NCBI RefSeq assembly: GCF_025995175.1
Contig: NZ_BAPV01000001.1
Coordinates: 1 to 64,000, forward strand
DNA length: 64,000 nt
From: Asaia krungthepensis NRIC 0535
GTDB lineage: Bacteria; Pseudomonadota; Alphaproteobacteria; Acetobacterales; Acetobacteraceae
Direction: 5' to 3'
A program made the position numbers and the translations under genes. The notes under the pieces are model-generated. The model searched no databases. It saw only the letters and a program-made list of their open reading frames with translations, and was not told the DNA's origin. Shown piece by piece: positions 53,593-62,949 of the stretch; positions within the stretch are counted from its first letter, which is position 1; each line of letters begins with the position of its first letter.

Positions 53593-55713
53593 ATGGTCTA
53601 TAACGCCTGCTTCTTCACATCGGGATGGCGTCGCGTGCTTGCAGAAAAAGTGACGGATGATTTGTTCTCGGCGCTCGATCGCCCGGACCTGCAAAGCCTG
53701 TCGGATAAGAGTGTCTTCAATCTCTCCCCGCGTCTGACCCAGGCTTTCACCGTTTCTGCCGACTCCATCACCCTGGGCGCTCTGGCCTTCGAGCGCCCGG
53801 ATATGGCACCGACCCTTCTCCGTTACGCCCTTGAGTGGAGCTTCCTGCTGCAGGAACTGCCCGTGCGCGACAGACCGCTTGCGGCGATTGTCGCTGCCCG
53901 GGTGGCGGCGCGATTCCATCTCCTCGATTGTGAAACGCTCGCGCTCCCCGTCGAGCTGAGCTGGCTCGCGGAATTTTCTGGAGAACATCCGCCCTGCGCA
54001 GAGCGCGTCACCGCGCTCTGGCCTTTTCTCACGCAGTTCTGCTCCCAGGCATCGCTTTCTCCCGTCGAGCCTGCGCTGTTGCTCGCGCGGCTCGAGCCGC
54101 TCTGGCCGTGGCTTGCTCCCTCTGAGGAGCTGATGGCCGATGGTGGAGATGAGCGTCTTGTCATCGATCCCGCAACCGGGCTCAATCGGTACGGATGTTC
54201 GCACCGCCCGCGCCCATGGGCGGTGACCTTTTCTTCCTCTACAGCGTCGTCGCTTTCCGAACGCGGCTATCTGGGGGCGGAAACGGCACGACGGAAATTC
54301 CTGATCGAGGCGTTGAAAGGGGCATCGGCGCAGCAGGCCTGCGAGAGCGCCTGTCTCTCTGTGCGTGATGGTCTGGCGGCGCTATACGGGCTCGAAGGCC
54401 GCGATCATGTTGTGCTTGCTGCATCAGGGACGGATTGCGAACTGGCCGTACTGGCGATCGGGCTCAGGCGCGCTTGCGGAGCGCCGGTGGTCAATATTCT
54501 CATCGCGCCCGATGAGACAGGAAGTGGCGTGCCTCTGGCGGCCCAGGGGCGTCACTTCGCTTCTGGCACCGCGCTCGGTACACAGGCTGACAAGGCGGAG
54601 TTCCTGGCAGGCTTTCCCACGGCCACCCGGCTTGTGGGGATCGACATCCGCCACCCGGATGGCACACCACGCGATGAGTCGGAGCGCGATGATGCGATAC
54701 GATGTTGCGTGTTGCAGGAACTCGCCCTCGGGCATCACGTCATTCTTCATCAACTCGATATGTCCAAAACCGGTCTCGTCGGCCCCCGTGCCGAACTGAT
54801 AGACAGCCTCATGAAGGCTTATCCGGATCAGATCACAATCGTGGTCGATGCCTGTCAGGCCCGCCTCGCCCCCGAGCGCATCAACGCCCTCGTCCACAAG
54901 GGCATGCTTGTCATGACCACGGGCTCCAAGTTCCTGACCGGGCCTCCATTTTGCGGCGCGGTTCTCCTGCCGCGAACTGAACCCGCTGCCCTGGCCGGTT
55001 ACACGCTTCCGGGCGGCCTTTCGGCCTATTTCAATCGATGCGACTGGCCCGCAACCCGCCTTCCCACGCCCCTGCGCCGTGGGGGCAATTTGGGGCTCGC
55101 CTTGCGTTGGAAAGCGGCCCTGGCTGAGAGCGCCGCCTTCACCTCTGTGACGCCCAAGCGCATCAGCGACATCCTGCGGCGCTTCGAGACCAATGCGCGT
55201 GACGTGATCGACCTCCACCCCGCCCTGACCCTGCTTCCGGTGCCGGCTCTTGAACGTTCAAATCTGGGCGGGCAGGAAGTCTGGGATGTGATTCCGACCG
55301 TTTTCTCCTTCCTCGTGCAGGATCCAAAAACGCCGGAAAAGCCACTGGCACTGGAAAAGGCGCGCGCACTGCATCGTTGGTTGAATAGCGACCTGTCACC
55401 CTGGATCGCGGCATCTCCGCTCGCTGAATTGCTCTGCCATCTGGGGCAGCCCGTGCCCGTGCCGCACCCGGCTCTGGGGGGCGAAAATGCCGGGGCGCTG
55501 CGTCTCTGCGCCGGGGCGCGACTGGTTTCGGGTGAGCCCTCCCATGCCGGCATGACCGACAAGGTGCGTCTCGCGCGGGAATTTGCCGATATGCGTCGCG
55601 TTTTCGACAAGCTTTCTCTCATCCTGCGGCACTGGGACCTGCTCGAAGCGGCTGGCCCTGTCCCGCGCTATGCGCCTCACTCTCATTTCTCGCGAAAGTC
55701 TCTGGTATCATGA
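53593..55713 (+). CDS. Unrecognised 706-residue protein with a class V-type PLP enzyme domain
   Basis: I do not know this protein. Its second half (about 235-620) looks like fold-type I PLP enzymes of the class V/NifS group: LYGLEGRDHVVLAASGTDCE (phosphate/substrate loop region), IVVDACQARL with D419 and Q422 as the pyridine-contacting pair, and TTGSKFLTGPPFCGAV with K446 as the probable Schiff-base lysine. The spacing of 27 between Asp and Lys fits cysteine-desulfurase-like folds, but no catalytic Cys loop is evident. The first 200 residues are helical and unassigned. It overlaps the histidine phosphatase gene by 4 bp, so the two act together. No signal peptide. The start at 53593 has only a weak ribosome-binding site. 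Confidence 0.75.
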   Translation: MVYNACFFTSGWRRVLAEKVTDDLFSALDRPDLQSLSDKSVFNLSPRLTQAFTVSADSITLGALAFERPDMAPTLLRYALEWSFLLQELPVRDRPLAAIVAARVAARFHLLDCETLALPVELSWLAEFSGEHPPCAERVTALWPFLTQFCSQASLSPVEPALLLARLEPLWPWLAPSEELMADGGDERLVIDPATGLNRYGCSHRPRPWAVTFSSSTASSLSERGYLGAETARRKFLIEALKGASAQQACESACLSVRDGLAALYGLEGRDHVVLAASGTDCELAVLAIGLRRACGAPVVNILIAPDETGSGVPLAAQGRHFASGTALGTQADKAEFLAGFPTATRLVGIDIRHPDGTPRDESERDDAIRCCVLQELALGHHVILHQLDMSKTGLVGPRAELIDSLMKAYPDQITIVVDACQARLAPERINALVHKGMLVMTTGSKFLTGPPFCGAVLLPRTEPAALAGYTLPGGLSAYFNRCDWPATRLPTPLRRGGNLGLALRWKAALAESAAFTSVTPKRISDILRRFETNARDVIDLHPALTLLPVPALERSNLGGQEVWDVIPTVFSFLVQDPKTPEKPLALEKARALHRWLNSDLSPWIAASPLAELLCHLGQPVPVPHPALGGENAGALRLCAGARLVSGEPSHAGMTDKVRLAREFADMRRVFDKLSLILRHWDLLEAAGPVPRYAPHSHFSRKSLVS

Positions 55714-56432
55714 CCCAGCCGAATACGCCCCAATTCAATGATATCGGGGCGACCGCGCCCAAGGCGCACGGTCATTTCCTCGATTCCATGCAGTTACCCT
55801 CGGGTGTCACGCGGTTCTGGCTTATTCGTCATGCCATTGTGGAGGCAACCGCCCGGCTACGTGTCTACGGGTCTCTGGATGTCGAACTCTGTTCCGAGCA
55901 TCTGGCTCTGCAGGTGCCCTATTACACGGCGCTCGGGCGCAGGCTTCCGGATGAAGCGAATTGGGTGGTCTCGCCCCTCAAGCGCGCGCAGGATACGGCA
56001 AAGGCTATTTTCGCAGCCGGGTACGGTGCCCGCACGTTGACCATCGAACCGCGCCTGACCGAGCAATCCATGGGGGAGTGGCATAACCTTCCTCATGAGG
56101 AACTGCCGATGAAGCTGCGTCAGACCGCCCATAATTTCTGGTCTCTCTCGGCATCGGAGCAGCCTCCGGGTGGGGAGAGCATGCTGGATGTGTGTGCGCG
56201 TGTCGGCCATGCGCTGGATGAAATGGCCGACCATCATGCGGGGCAGGATACGGTGGTGGTCAGCCATGGCGGGGCCATTCGCGCGGCGCTTTCGCATGCC
56301 TTGAATGTCCATCCTGATACAGGACTGCGCTTCTCCATCCAGAATCTGTCGCTTTCGATCATTGAGCGTATTAATGGTGTCTGGCGTGTGGTGACGGTCA
56401 ATGAGCTTCCGACCGCGCCAAGCGTGGAATAA
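55710..56432 (+). CDS. Histidine phosphatase-family protein (phosphoglycerate mutase-like)
   Basis: The 240-residue protein has the catalytic LIRHAIVEA (R40, H41; the usual RHG is RHA), the EQSMGEWHNLPHEEL acid/base region and the second His in VVVSHGGAIRAALSHAL. It belongs to the branch of small-molecule phosphatases rather than true mutases. The 4-bp ATGA overlap with the upstream PLP-fold gene suggests a shared pathway, for example dephosphorylating a product, as in histidinol-phosphate metabolism. Its last codons and 3' flank are copied in degraded form at 56489-56611. Confidence 0.88.
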   Translation: MTQPNTPQFNDIGATAPKAHGHFLDSMQLPSGVTRFWLIRHAIVEATARLRVYGSLDVELCSEHLALQVPYYTALGRRLPDEANWVVSPLKRAQDTAKAIFAAGYGARTLTIEPRLTEQSMGEWHNLPHEELPMKLRQTAHNFWSLSASEQPPGGESMLDVCARVGHALDEMADHHAGQDTVVVSHGGAIRAALSHALNVHPDTGLRFSIQNLSLSIIERINGVWRVVTVNELPTAPSVE

Positions 56433-56611
56433 ACGACAAGACCCCCGGGCGGGCAATTAGGAGGCAGGCCGTGACAAGGCGGCCAGCACTCTGTGACTTT
56501 TGCTTGTCGCACGCATCGACGGTGTAGGCCTTTTGGTGACGGTCAATGAGCTTCCGACCGCGCCAAGCGTAGAATAAGCGACAAGACTTCCGGGCGGGTA
56601 ATTAGGAGACG
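56344..56611 (+). repeat. Imperfect 145-bp tandem duplication of the histidine phosphatase 3' end
   Basis: The 78-bp block 56389-56466 recurs at 56534-56611 with only a few mismatches and covers GTGACGGTCAATGAGCTTCC, the stop codon and the flank up to GGGCGGG(C/T)AATTAGGAG. Weaker similarity extends back to 56344/56489. The second copy still encodes VTVNELPTAPSVE and a stop, but carries an in-frame TGA upstream. It is a remnant of a duplicated gene end. The rest of 56433-56835 shows no gene. Confidence 0.8.
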
Positions 56612-56835
56612 GGTATGTACTGGGAGCGATTTGTGGGGGGCATGCCGGGGGCGCTGCACCATGCAAGGAGGGCCTGGCCGTCTATCGGTGATGGCAGGCC
56701 ATAGGTGCCCCCTGGCGACGCGATTTCCGCCCAGGAACAGTCATTACATTGACGTTACAAAGCCATGATCTTGCCTGCTTCTACTTCTAACCGGGGATTG
56801 CCCGCACTTGACCCCGGTGAGGAGCAAAAAAGATC

Positions 56836-57861
56836 ATGCAAAAAATTATGCCTCCCTTTCTGATCCGTTTTTCGTCGCGGGCGTTGCGCGCCTTCGGCCT
56901 TCTGTTTTTGGTCCTTCCAATAGCGGAGGCCTGTGCCTCGGAGTATCGGCAGCCTGCCCTTGGAGGCCCCGATGCCCCCGCCCTCCACGCTGTCGCCATG
57001 ACCTTCGATGACTTGCCTTACGTGATGGCGCCGGGCGCCTCGCCGCAAGCCAATCGTGCGGCGGCTCTCTCAGCCAATGCGGCTATTCTGGATACGCTGC
57101 GTCGACATGCCATTCCGGTCACCGCCTTCGTCAATGAAGACAAGGTACAGGCGCTGGGTGCGGAAGGGCCGCGACTTGTTCAGCGCTGGAACGAGGGGGC
57201 GTTCGTGCTGGCCAATCACGGGTTTCATCATTTCGACAGCAACACACTCACGCCTGTCCAGGTGGAGCGGGAAATTACGCAGGGGGAGGCGACGATCGGA
57301 CCGCTTGCGCATCAGGCGGGGCGCACGCTCACGTTTTTCAGGTTTCCGTATAACCATGTCGGAGACACCGAAGCGAAGCGTCTGGCCCTTTCCGATATTG
57401 TGCATCGTCATGGGTATCGTCTGGCGGCGACCACGATCGACGTCGAGGATTATCTTTTCAACGACGCTTATGAATGTGCTTTCGCCCATGCGCGAAGCGA
57501 CGCGATGGGGAAGATCGAGCGCGCTTATCTGGACTATGTTCGGGTCGAGATTCCCTATTATCGTGCGCTCGATACCCGCGTCATGGGGCGTGAAATTCCC
57601 TCGATCATGCTCCTGCACAGCAATCGGCTGAACGCAGTGGTACTCCCTGCGATCATCGATATTTTCAGGAAAGACGGAACGCGCTTTATCACTCTGGAAG
57701 AGGCCCAAGCCGATCCTGCCTATGCTATCGAGCCCAGAATGGCTACCGTCTACGGACCTATGTGGGGCTATCGCTGGGCCAGGGAGCGCCATATTGCGGT
57801 CAATGGCGCGCTCGAGCCCGAAGCGCCCGCGTGGATACGAGGCTACTGCAAGACGAACTGA
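56836..57861 (+). CDS. Exported polysaccharide deacetylase-like protein
   Basis: The 341-residue protein has a signal sequence (about 15-36) and a NodB-type deacetylase domain: motif 1 MTFDDLP (D58, D59), motif 2 NHGFHHFDS (H128, H132 as metal ligands), motif 3 FFRFPYNHVGD and a C-terminal IMLLHSN. Enzymes of this family remove acetyl groups from chitin, peptidoglycan or poly-N-acetylglucosamine in the envelope. A related subgroup is the secreted polysaccharide deacetylase-like esterases. It stands alone, with no exopolysaccharide genes beside it. Confidence 0.88.
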   Translation: MQKIMPPFLIRFSSRALRAFGLLFLVLPIAEACASEYRQPALGGPDAPALHAVAMTFDDLPYVMAPGASPQANRAAALSANAAILDTLRRHAIPVTAFVNEDKVQALGAEGPRLVQRWNEGAFVLANHGFHHFDSNTLTPVQVEREITQGEATIGPLAHQAGRTLTFFRFPYNHVGDTEAKRLALSDIVHRHGYRLAATTIDVEDYLFNDAYECAFAHARSDAMGKIERAYLDYVRVEIPYYRALDTRVMGREIPSIMLLHSNRLNAVVLPAIIDIFRKDGTRFITLEEAQADPAYAIEPRMATVYGPMWGYRWARERHIAVNGALEPEAPAWIRGYCKTN

Positions 57862-58004
57862 GTGATTTCTCTCGGCATTCTTGCGCAGCGCGTACTGTGT
57901 CGAACGGCGTATCCGACAGGTGCCGATAGCGGGAGGTGGCGCCCCAACGCAGTAATCCATCCGGTGCATCGTGATACAGGCAGGGTGGAGGTCAGAGGAT
58001 CTGA

Positions 58005-58307
58005 TATCCGATAATCGGGCGCGATGGCGACCTCGCGCGTGACCTGTATCTGGTGAATAAGTCCGATGGCTGGAGCTTCCATGCGTTGGGAGCAGGGGGG
58101 AGTCGCGATGCCGAATGTCTGGCTCTGCTCGCTGAAGTCTCTGCGCTGCCTTTCGCGGTGGAACTTCCCTTGCGTATGCGCCGGGGTATCGATGCTGCGC
58201 CCTGGCGCAGGGTGCGGCGTCTCGAACTGGCCTATATCGAAGAAAGGATCAATGATTCCCTGACTTTCGTTCGAGATATTCTGCCAAGCGAGGTCTCGGT
58301 TGCGTGA
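58005..58307 (+). pseudogene. Remnant of a TIM-barrel sugar isomerase/epimerase-like gene (3' part)
   Basis: From 58005 an open frame without a good start reads RDLYLVNKSDGWSFHALGAGG and later LPFAVELPLRMRRG, LAYIEERINDSLTFVRDILP, which looks like the end of a xylose-isomerase-like TIM-barrel protein. The 5' two thirds are absent; the region 57862-58004 shows nothing I recognise. It could alternatively be a short unannotated protein starting at the GTG at 58053. Its presence next to a sugar operon supports the remnant reading. Confidence 0.4.
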
Positions 58308-58430
58308 CACCAGGCCTCTGAGCCATGCCGATCGCGCCGTTGGTAGGCGACGCCGAACCCTGGCGAGGCGTCAAGGTGACGAAAATGTCATTTCCCTGAA
58401 ATGCGAAAGTCATCTTACCTCGTTTCCGCA

Positions 58431-58446
58431 AGTTAAACGTTTAACT
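58431..58446. promoter_or_regulatory. LacI-type operator before the sugar operon
   Basis: AGTTAAACGTTTAACT is a perfect 16-bp palindrome centred on CG, the usual form of LacI/GalR-family operators. It lies 10 bp before the ATG of the lacI-like gene at 58457, so the regulator probably represses its own operon. Promoter boxes are not clear. Confidence 0.8.
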
Positions 58447-58456
58447 AACGGGAGCG

Positions 58457-59488
58457 ATGATGCCGCGCAGACCGGGTAAGGTGTCGATACGTCATGTCGC
58501 CGAGGCCGCGGGCGTGTCCGTTGCTACCGTGTCCAACGTCGTGCGTGGCCGCAAGAATGTATCCGATGCCGTTCGTGCGCGTGTCGAGAAGACGATCGAT
58601 ACACTCGGCTATCTGCCTAATCGTGCCGCCATGCAGTTGCGCGAGGGGCGCAACAGGATCGTCGGCGTGCTCGTGCCCAGCCTCGATAATCCTTTCTTTA
58701 CTGCGATCATCGCGAGTATCGAAAATTGCGCCCGTCGCGACGGCTACGACATCATCGTGGCCAGTGCTGGCGAGGATAGCGCGCTGGCTTCATCCCGTCT
58801 GAAGGCGCTGCTGTCATGGCGACCGGCGGGTATGATCGTTCTGCCCAACGACGATTGTTTTGCCGATGCAGGGCTGCTCGACGCCTCAGGCGTGCCCTAT
58901 GTCGTTCTGGACCGCCTGCCCGGTGCCAGCGTCGCCGATACGGTGGCCGTTGATAACGAGCAGGCAGCAACCGAAATCGCGGCGCATCTCGCCGGGCTCG
59001 GTCATCGTCATATGCTCGTCGTGGCCACCACGCTCTCTCTGGCCAATATCCGCGAACGCTGTGCGGGTATTCTAGCCTATTGCGCGCGCGCCGGTCTTCC
59101 CGAACCGCGCGTTCTTGAAGTCGGTCATCATTTCGAGGACGGGCCGCCCGGCCTGACCGAAGCGCTTGCCGGTGCGAACGCGCCGAGCGCCGTGATCGCC
59201 CTGACCAATTCCATCACTCTGGGGGCACTGCGTTGCCTGCACCAGAGCGGATACGCCGTACCCGGTGACATGTCGCTTGTCGGGTACGACGATTATGCAT
59301 GGATGCGTGCCACCCTGCCGCCCATTACCGCCATCTGCCAGCCGGTGGATGCGCTGGGCGCCGAGGGCTGGTCGCGCCTCATGCTGCGTATTGCGGGCGA
59401 AGGCACTGCCCCCCTGCAGGTCAGACTGGCCTGCACGCTGGTGGTGCGCGGTTCGACCGCACCCCCCAGAACAGGAAATCTGTCATGA
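58457..59488 (+). CDS. LacI-family transcription regulator
   Basis: The 343-residue protein has the LacI helix-turn-helix and hinge (SIRHVAEAAGVSVATVSNVV, LGYLPNRAAMQLREGRN) and a periplasmic-binding-like sugar-sensing domain (GVLVPSLDNPFFTAII, CLHQSGYAVPGDMSLVGYDD). It overlaps the epimerase gene by 4 bp (ATGA) and so is the first gene of the operon. It is probably induced by the sugar carried by the ABC transporter downstream; the sugar is unknown but a rare ketose fits the epimerase. Confidence 0.93.
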   Translation: MMPRRPGKVSIRHVAEAAGVSVATVSNVVRGRKNVSDAVRARVEKTIDTLGYLPNRAAMQLREGRNRIVGVLVPSLDNPFFTAIIASIENCARRDGYDIIVASAGEDSALASSRLKALLSWRPAGMIVLPNDDCFADAGLLDASGVPYVVLDRLPGASVADTVAVDNEQAATEIAAHLAGLGHRHMLVVATTLSLANIRERCAGILAYCARAGLPEPRVLEVGHHFEDGPPGLTEALAGANAPSAVIALTNSITLGALRCLHQSGYAVPGDMSLVGYDDYAWMRATLPPITAICQPVDALGAEGWSRLMLRIAGEGTAPLQVRLACTLVVRGSTAPPRTGNLS

Positions 59489-60366
59489 ACAAGCTCGGAC
59501 TCCACGCTTTTGTCTGGACTGCTGGCTGGACGCCTGAAGACGCCGCCATGGCCATCCGCTCGACGGCTGAACTCGGCTACGATCTGATCGAGGCCTCGAC
59601 CATGGACCTCAAGGCCTTCGACGTGCCCGCAACACTGCGCGAACTCGAAGCCAATCGTCTCGGGATCACCATGTCCTTCGGCTTGACTGCAGATATGGAT
59701 ATCTCCTCGGGCGACCCGGAGCGTATCCGTCGGGGAGAGGCGCATCTGCTCGATGCCATTTCCCTTGCCCGAGATGTCGGGGCGACCCATGTCTGCGGCA
59801 TTCTCTATTCCGCCTTCCAGAAATACGCGACGCCGGTGACGGCAGAAGGCGTGCGCGGCTCTATCGAAGTGGTGCGTCGTGTCGCTGAAAAGGCGCAGGC
59901 CAGTGGCATCACGCTGGGCATGGAAGTGGTCAATCGCTACGAGTCCAACGTGCTCAATACGGCACGTCAGGCGATTGCCTATGTGAAGCGCGTCGAGATG
60001 CCCAATGTGAAGCTGCACCTCGATTGCTATCACATGAATATCGAAGAAGCGGATTCCGCCGAGGCCATTCGCGAGGCGGGCGATCTGCTGGGCTATTTCC
60101 ATACCGGGGATTCGCATCGCGGCTATCTTGGATCGGGTTCGGTCGATTTCCCGAGCATATTCCGCGCGCTGGAGAGCATTCAGTATCAGGGGCCGATCAC
60201 TTTCGAATCCTTCTCCTCAGCGGTGGTCGGTCAACCGCTCGAAGGGATTCTGGGCATTTGGCGCAATCTCTGGGAAGACAGCCGTGATCTCGCGGCCCAT
60301 GCCAAGGCCTTCACCGATGTGCAGATGAAATCGGCACGCGAGGCGCTCGGCCGCCAGAAGCGCTAA
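59485..60366 (+). CDS. Ketose 3-epimerase (D-tagatose/D-psicose 3-epimerase type)
   Basis: The 293-residue TIM-barrel enzyme interconverts ketohexoses at C3. The metal ligands E147, D180, H206 and E241 fall in GMEVVNRYESN, LHLDCYHMN, GYFHTGDSHRGYLG and PITFESFSS, and each is exactly 5 residues offset from the Pseudomonas cichorii enzyme ligands (E152, D185, H211, E246; from memory). The ATG at 59485 has AGGAAA upstream and overlaps the regulator stop. It probably converts an imported rare sugar to fructose or a related ketose. Confidence 0.92.
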   Translation: MNKLGLHAFVWTAGWTPEDAAMAIRSTAELGYDLIEASTMDLKAFDVPATLRELEANRLGITMSFGLTADMDISSGDPERIRRGEAHLLDAISLARDVGATHVCGILYSAFQKYATPVTAEGVRGSIEVVRRVAEKAQASGITLGMEVVNRYESNVLNTARQAIAYVKRVEMPNVKLHLDCYHMNIEEADSAEAIREAGDLLGYFHTGDSHRGYLGSGSVDFPSIFRALESIQYQGPITFESFSSAVVGQPLEGILGIWRNLWEDSRDLAAHAKAFTDVQMKSAREALGRQKR

Positions 60367-60448
60367 AGACGCGGCTTTTCTCCCGAACCCCATCCCGTCA
60401 CGCGGGTGTCCCGACGACGCCCCGTGACGCTCTGAAAAGGTCGAGATC

Positions 60449-61465
60449 ATGACCCTTTCCCGCCGCGGTTTCATGGGCGTCGCCGCCAGCCTGACCGCTC
60501 TCTCTCCTTTCGCTTCTGCCCGTTTCTCCGGTGCCTATGCCGAAGGGGGTCAGAAGAAAATTGCCATCGTTGCCAAGATCGGCGGCATACCGTGGTTCAA
60601 CGCCATGGAGCGCGGTATCCAGAGCGCGGGCAAGGAGACCGGCTGCAATGCCTGGATGATCGGTCCCACCCAGGCCGATGCCGCCCAGCAGGTCAGTGCC
60701 ATCGAGGATCTGATTGCACGCAAGGTCGATGTGATCGGTGTCGTGCCCAATGATGCCAGTTCACTGGTGCCGGTTCTGCAGCGTGCGCGCGCGGCGGGTA
60801 TTCATGTGATCAGCCATGAAAGCCCCGGCCAGCAGGGCGCGGAATGGGATCTCGAATTCACGACCCCCGCTGCGGATGGCGAACGCCATATGGAGGCGCT
60901 GGCCAAGGCGACCGGCGGCAAGGGGGGGTACATCATCATTGTCGGGTCTTTGACCGTTCCCCAGCACAAGATGCGCGCCGATGCGGCCATCGCGTTGCAG
61001 AAGGCGCGATATCCCGACATGCATCTGATCGGGGATCGTTTCGGCTGCGGTGAAAGCGTGGATGACAGTTATCGCACCGTCATGGATCAGTTGCGCGCCC
61101 ATCCCGATCTGACCGGGGTGCTCGCCTTCGGGTCGCAGGGGCCGATCGGAGCTGCACGTGCGGTCGATGCGCGCGGCAAGATCCGGAGCGTTGCGGTGGT
61201 CGGGCCGTTCTCTCCTGGGCAGGGGGCGAAATATGTGCGTTCCGGCGCAATACGCTGTGGCTATATCTGGAACCCGCTTCTGGCCGGGCAGACCTTGGTG
61301 CGTCTGGGCATGATGATGGCGACCGGCAAGCCCATCACCAATGGTATGGACCTGACCGATATCGGTGCCTTGCAGGTCGATCCGGCCCAGCGCAGCATTC
61401 TTGCTCCAAAGATGCAGATCATCGATCGATCGACCATCGATGCGCTGGTGGCGCTGGGGCTGTGA
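60449..61465 (+). CDS. Sugar ABC transporter periplasmic binding protein
   Basis: The 338-residue protein has a Tat-like signal (SRRGFMGVAA, cleavage near AYAE) and a type I periplasmic binding fold (IAIVAKIGGIPWFNAMERGI, KVDVIGVVPNDASSLVP, HVISHESPG). The wording is close to the rhamnose/autoinducer-2 and ribose-type binding proteins. It delivers the sugar to the ATPase and permeases encoded right after it. Its gene end overlaps the ATPase start (GTGA). Confidence 0.92.
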   Translation: MTLSRRGFMGVAASLTALSPFASARFSGAYAEGGQKKIAIVAKIGGIPWFNAMERGIQSAGKETGCNAWMIGPTQADAAQQVSAIEDLIARKVDVIGVVPNDASSLVPVLQRARAAGIHVISHESPGQQGAEWDLEFTTPAADGERHMEALAKATGGKGGYIIIVGSLTVPQHKMRADAAIALQKARYPDMHLIGDRFGCGESVDDSYRTVMDQLRAHPDLTGVLAFGSQGPIGAARAVDARGKIRSVAVVGPFSPGQGAKYVRSGAIRCGYIWNPLLAGQTLVRLGMMMATGKPITNGMDLTDIGALQVDPAQRSILAPKMQIIDRSTIDALVALGL

Positions 61466-62949
61466 CCGGCGCAGTCTTTCTGGAGCTCTGCCATGTGCAC
61501 AAGACATTCGGCAGTTTCCAGGCATTGCGCGGGATCGACTGGGATGTGCGCGAAGGCGAGATCCATTGTCTCGTGGGCGAAAACGGATGCGGCAAATCCA
61601 CGCTGATCAAGGCCGTATCCGGCGTACACGCCCCCGACCCAGGCGGGGACATCCGTATTGGCGGTCGGAATGTCCTGCCGCTCGATCCGATGCGCGCCCG
61701 TGCTCTTGGCATTCAGGTGGTGTTTCAGGATCTGGCTCTTTTCCCCAATCTGAGCGTGGCCGAAAACATCGCCTTCGATGCCAATCTGGGGCGTGGTTTT
61801 AGTCCGCGCGCTGCGATCCGGCGCAAGGCGAAGGAAATCCTGTCCCGTCTCGGGCATGATCTGCCTCTGGAGTGTCCGGTGGATGCGCTGTCGATTGCCG
61901 AGCGGCAGATCGTGGCCATTGCGCGCGGCCTTGCGGGTGAGGCGCGTCTGATTTTCATGGACGAACCCACGGCGTCGCTCACACGTGCCGAGGTGCGACG
62001 CCTGCTCGATCTGGTGCGCAAGCTCTCGGCAGAGGGGATTGCAATCGTCTTCGTGTCGCATCGTCTCGACGAGGTCTCTGCCATTGCCGAGCGTATCACG
62101 GTGATGCGCGATGGACGGATGGTCGGCACATATGCTGCATCCGGTCTCGACCAGAGAACGCTGATCCATCTCATGACCGGTATCGAGATCGCGACCCATC
62201 ATGCTCCCCGCGATTGCAGTGCTCGTCCCGCCCTGCTTGAAACCCGGCAGCTCACGCGCAAGGGCGAGTATGAGAATGTCTCGATCACCCTGCATGAGGG
62301 CGAGGTTCTGGGCCTGACAGGCCTTTTGGGTGCCGGACGGACAGAATTTGCCCTCTCGCTTTTCGGCATGACCAGACCGGATTCCGGAACACTGCTCGTG
62401 CATGGCCGGGAATGCCGTTTTCGGACCAATCAGGATGCTCTGGCAGCGGGTCTGGCTTATGTCTCTGAAGACAGACTCAATCTCGGGATCAACGCCGAGC
62501 AATCCATCGTCGATAATCTCGATATTGCCGTTCTACCCCGCCTGGCCAATCGATTTGGTACCATCACCGATCGGGCGCGCGTGCAGCTTGCCGAGGACTG
62601 GGTGGCGCGTCTGAATATCAAGGTCAATTCTGTTCAGGATGCCATCAACACCCTGTCGGGTGGCAACCAGCAGCGCGTCATTCTGGCACGCTGGCTTGCA
62701 TCCCATCCCAAGATTCTCATCCTCGACAGTCCCACAGTGGGTGTGGACATCAAGAACAAGGAGGGGATCTACGCCCTGATCCGCGAATTGAGCGCCCAGG
62801 GCGTGGGCATTCTCGTGATTTCGGACGAGATGATCGAGCTTTTCGCCACCTGTGATCGCATCCTGCATATGCGCAATGGCCGTATCGCGGGTGATTACTC
62901 CCCGGCACACATCACCGAACAGGCGCTGGAGGCGCAGATCTATGCCTGA
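61462..62949 (+). CDS. Sugar ABC transporter ATP-binding protein (RbsA/MglA type)
   Basis: The 495-residue protein has two ATPase domains. The first has Walker A GENGCGKST (39-47) and Walker B with LIFMDEPTASLTRAEV; the second has a degenerate Walker A (GLLGAGRTEF), signature LSGGNQQRVILARWLASHPK and LDSPTVGVDIKN. This two-domain form is typical of ribose/xylose/arabinose importers. It starts with GTG at 61462, overlapping the binding-protein stop, and overlaps the permease gene by 8 bp. Confidence 0.94.
   Translation: MTGAVFLELCHVHKTFGSFQALRGIDWDVREGEIHCLVGENGCGKSTLIKAVSGVHAPDPGGDIRIGGRNVLPLDPMRARALGIQVVFQDLALFPNLSVAENIAFDANLGRGFSPRAAIRRKAKEILSRLGHDLPLECPVDALSIAERQIVAIARGLAGEARLIFMDEPTASLTRAEVRRLLDLVRKLSAEGIAIVFVSHRLDEVSAIAERITVMRDGRMVGTYAASGLDQRTLIHLMTGIEIATHHAPRDCSARPALLETRQLTRKGEYENVSITLHEGEVLGLTGLLGAGRTEFALSLFGMTRPDSGTLLVHGRECRFRTNQDALAAGLAYVSEDRLNLGINAEQSIVDNLDIAVLPRLANRFGTITDRARVQLAEDWVARLNIKVNSVQDAINTLSGGNQQRVILARWLASHPKILILDSPTVGVDIKNKEGIYALIRELSAQGVGILVISDEMIELFATCDRILHMRNGRIAGDYSPAHITEQALEAQIYA

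Noticed and set aside
57843-58310. A 155-codon leftward frame opposite the isomerase remnant
   Set aside because: Composition is that of an antisense shadow (rich in R, P, H, Q), with no domain; the rightward remnant has recognisable motifs.
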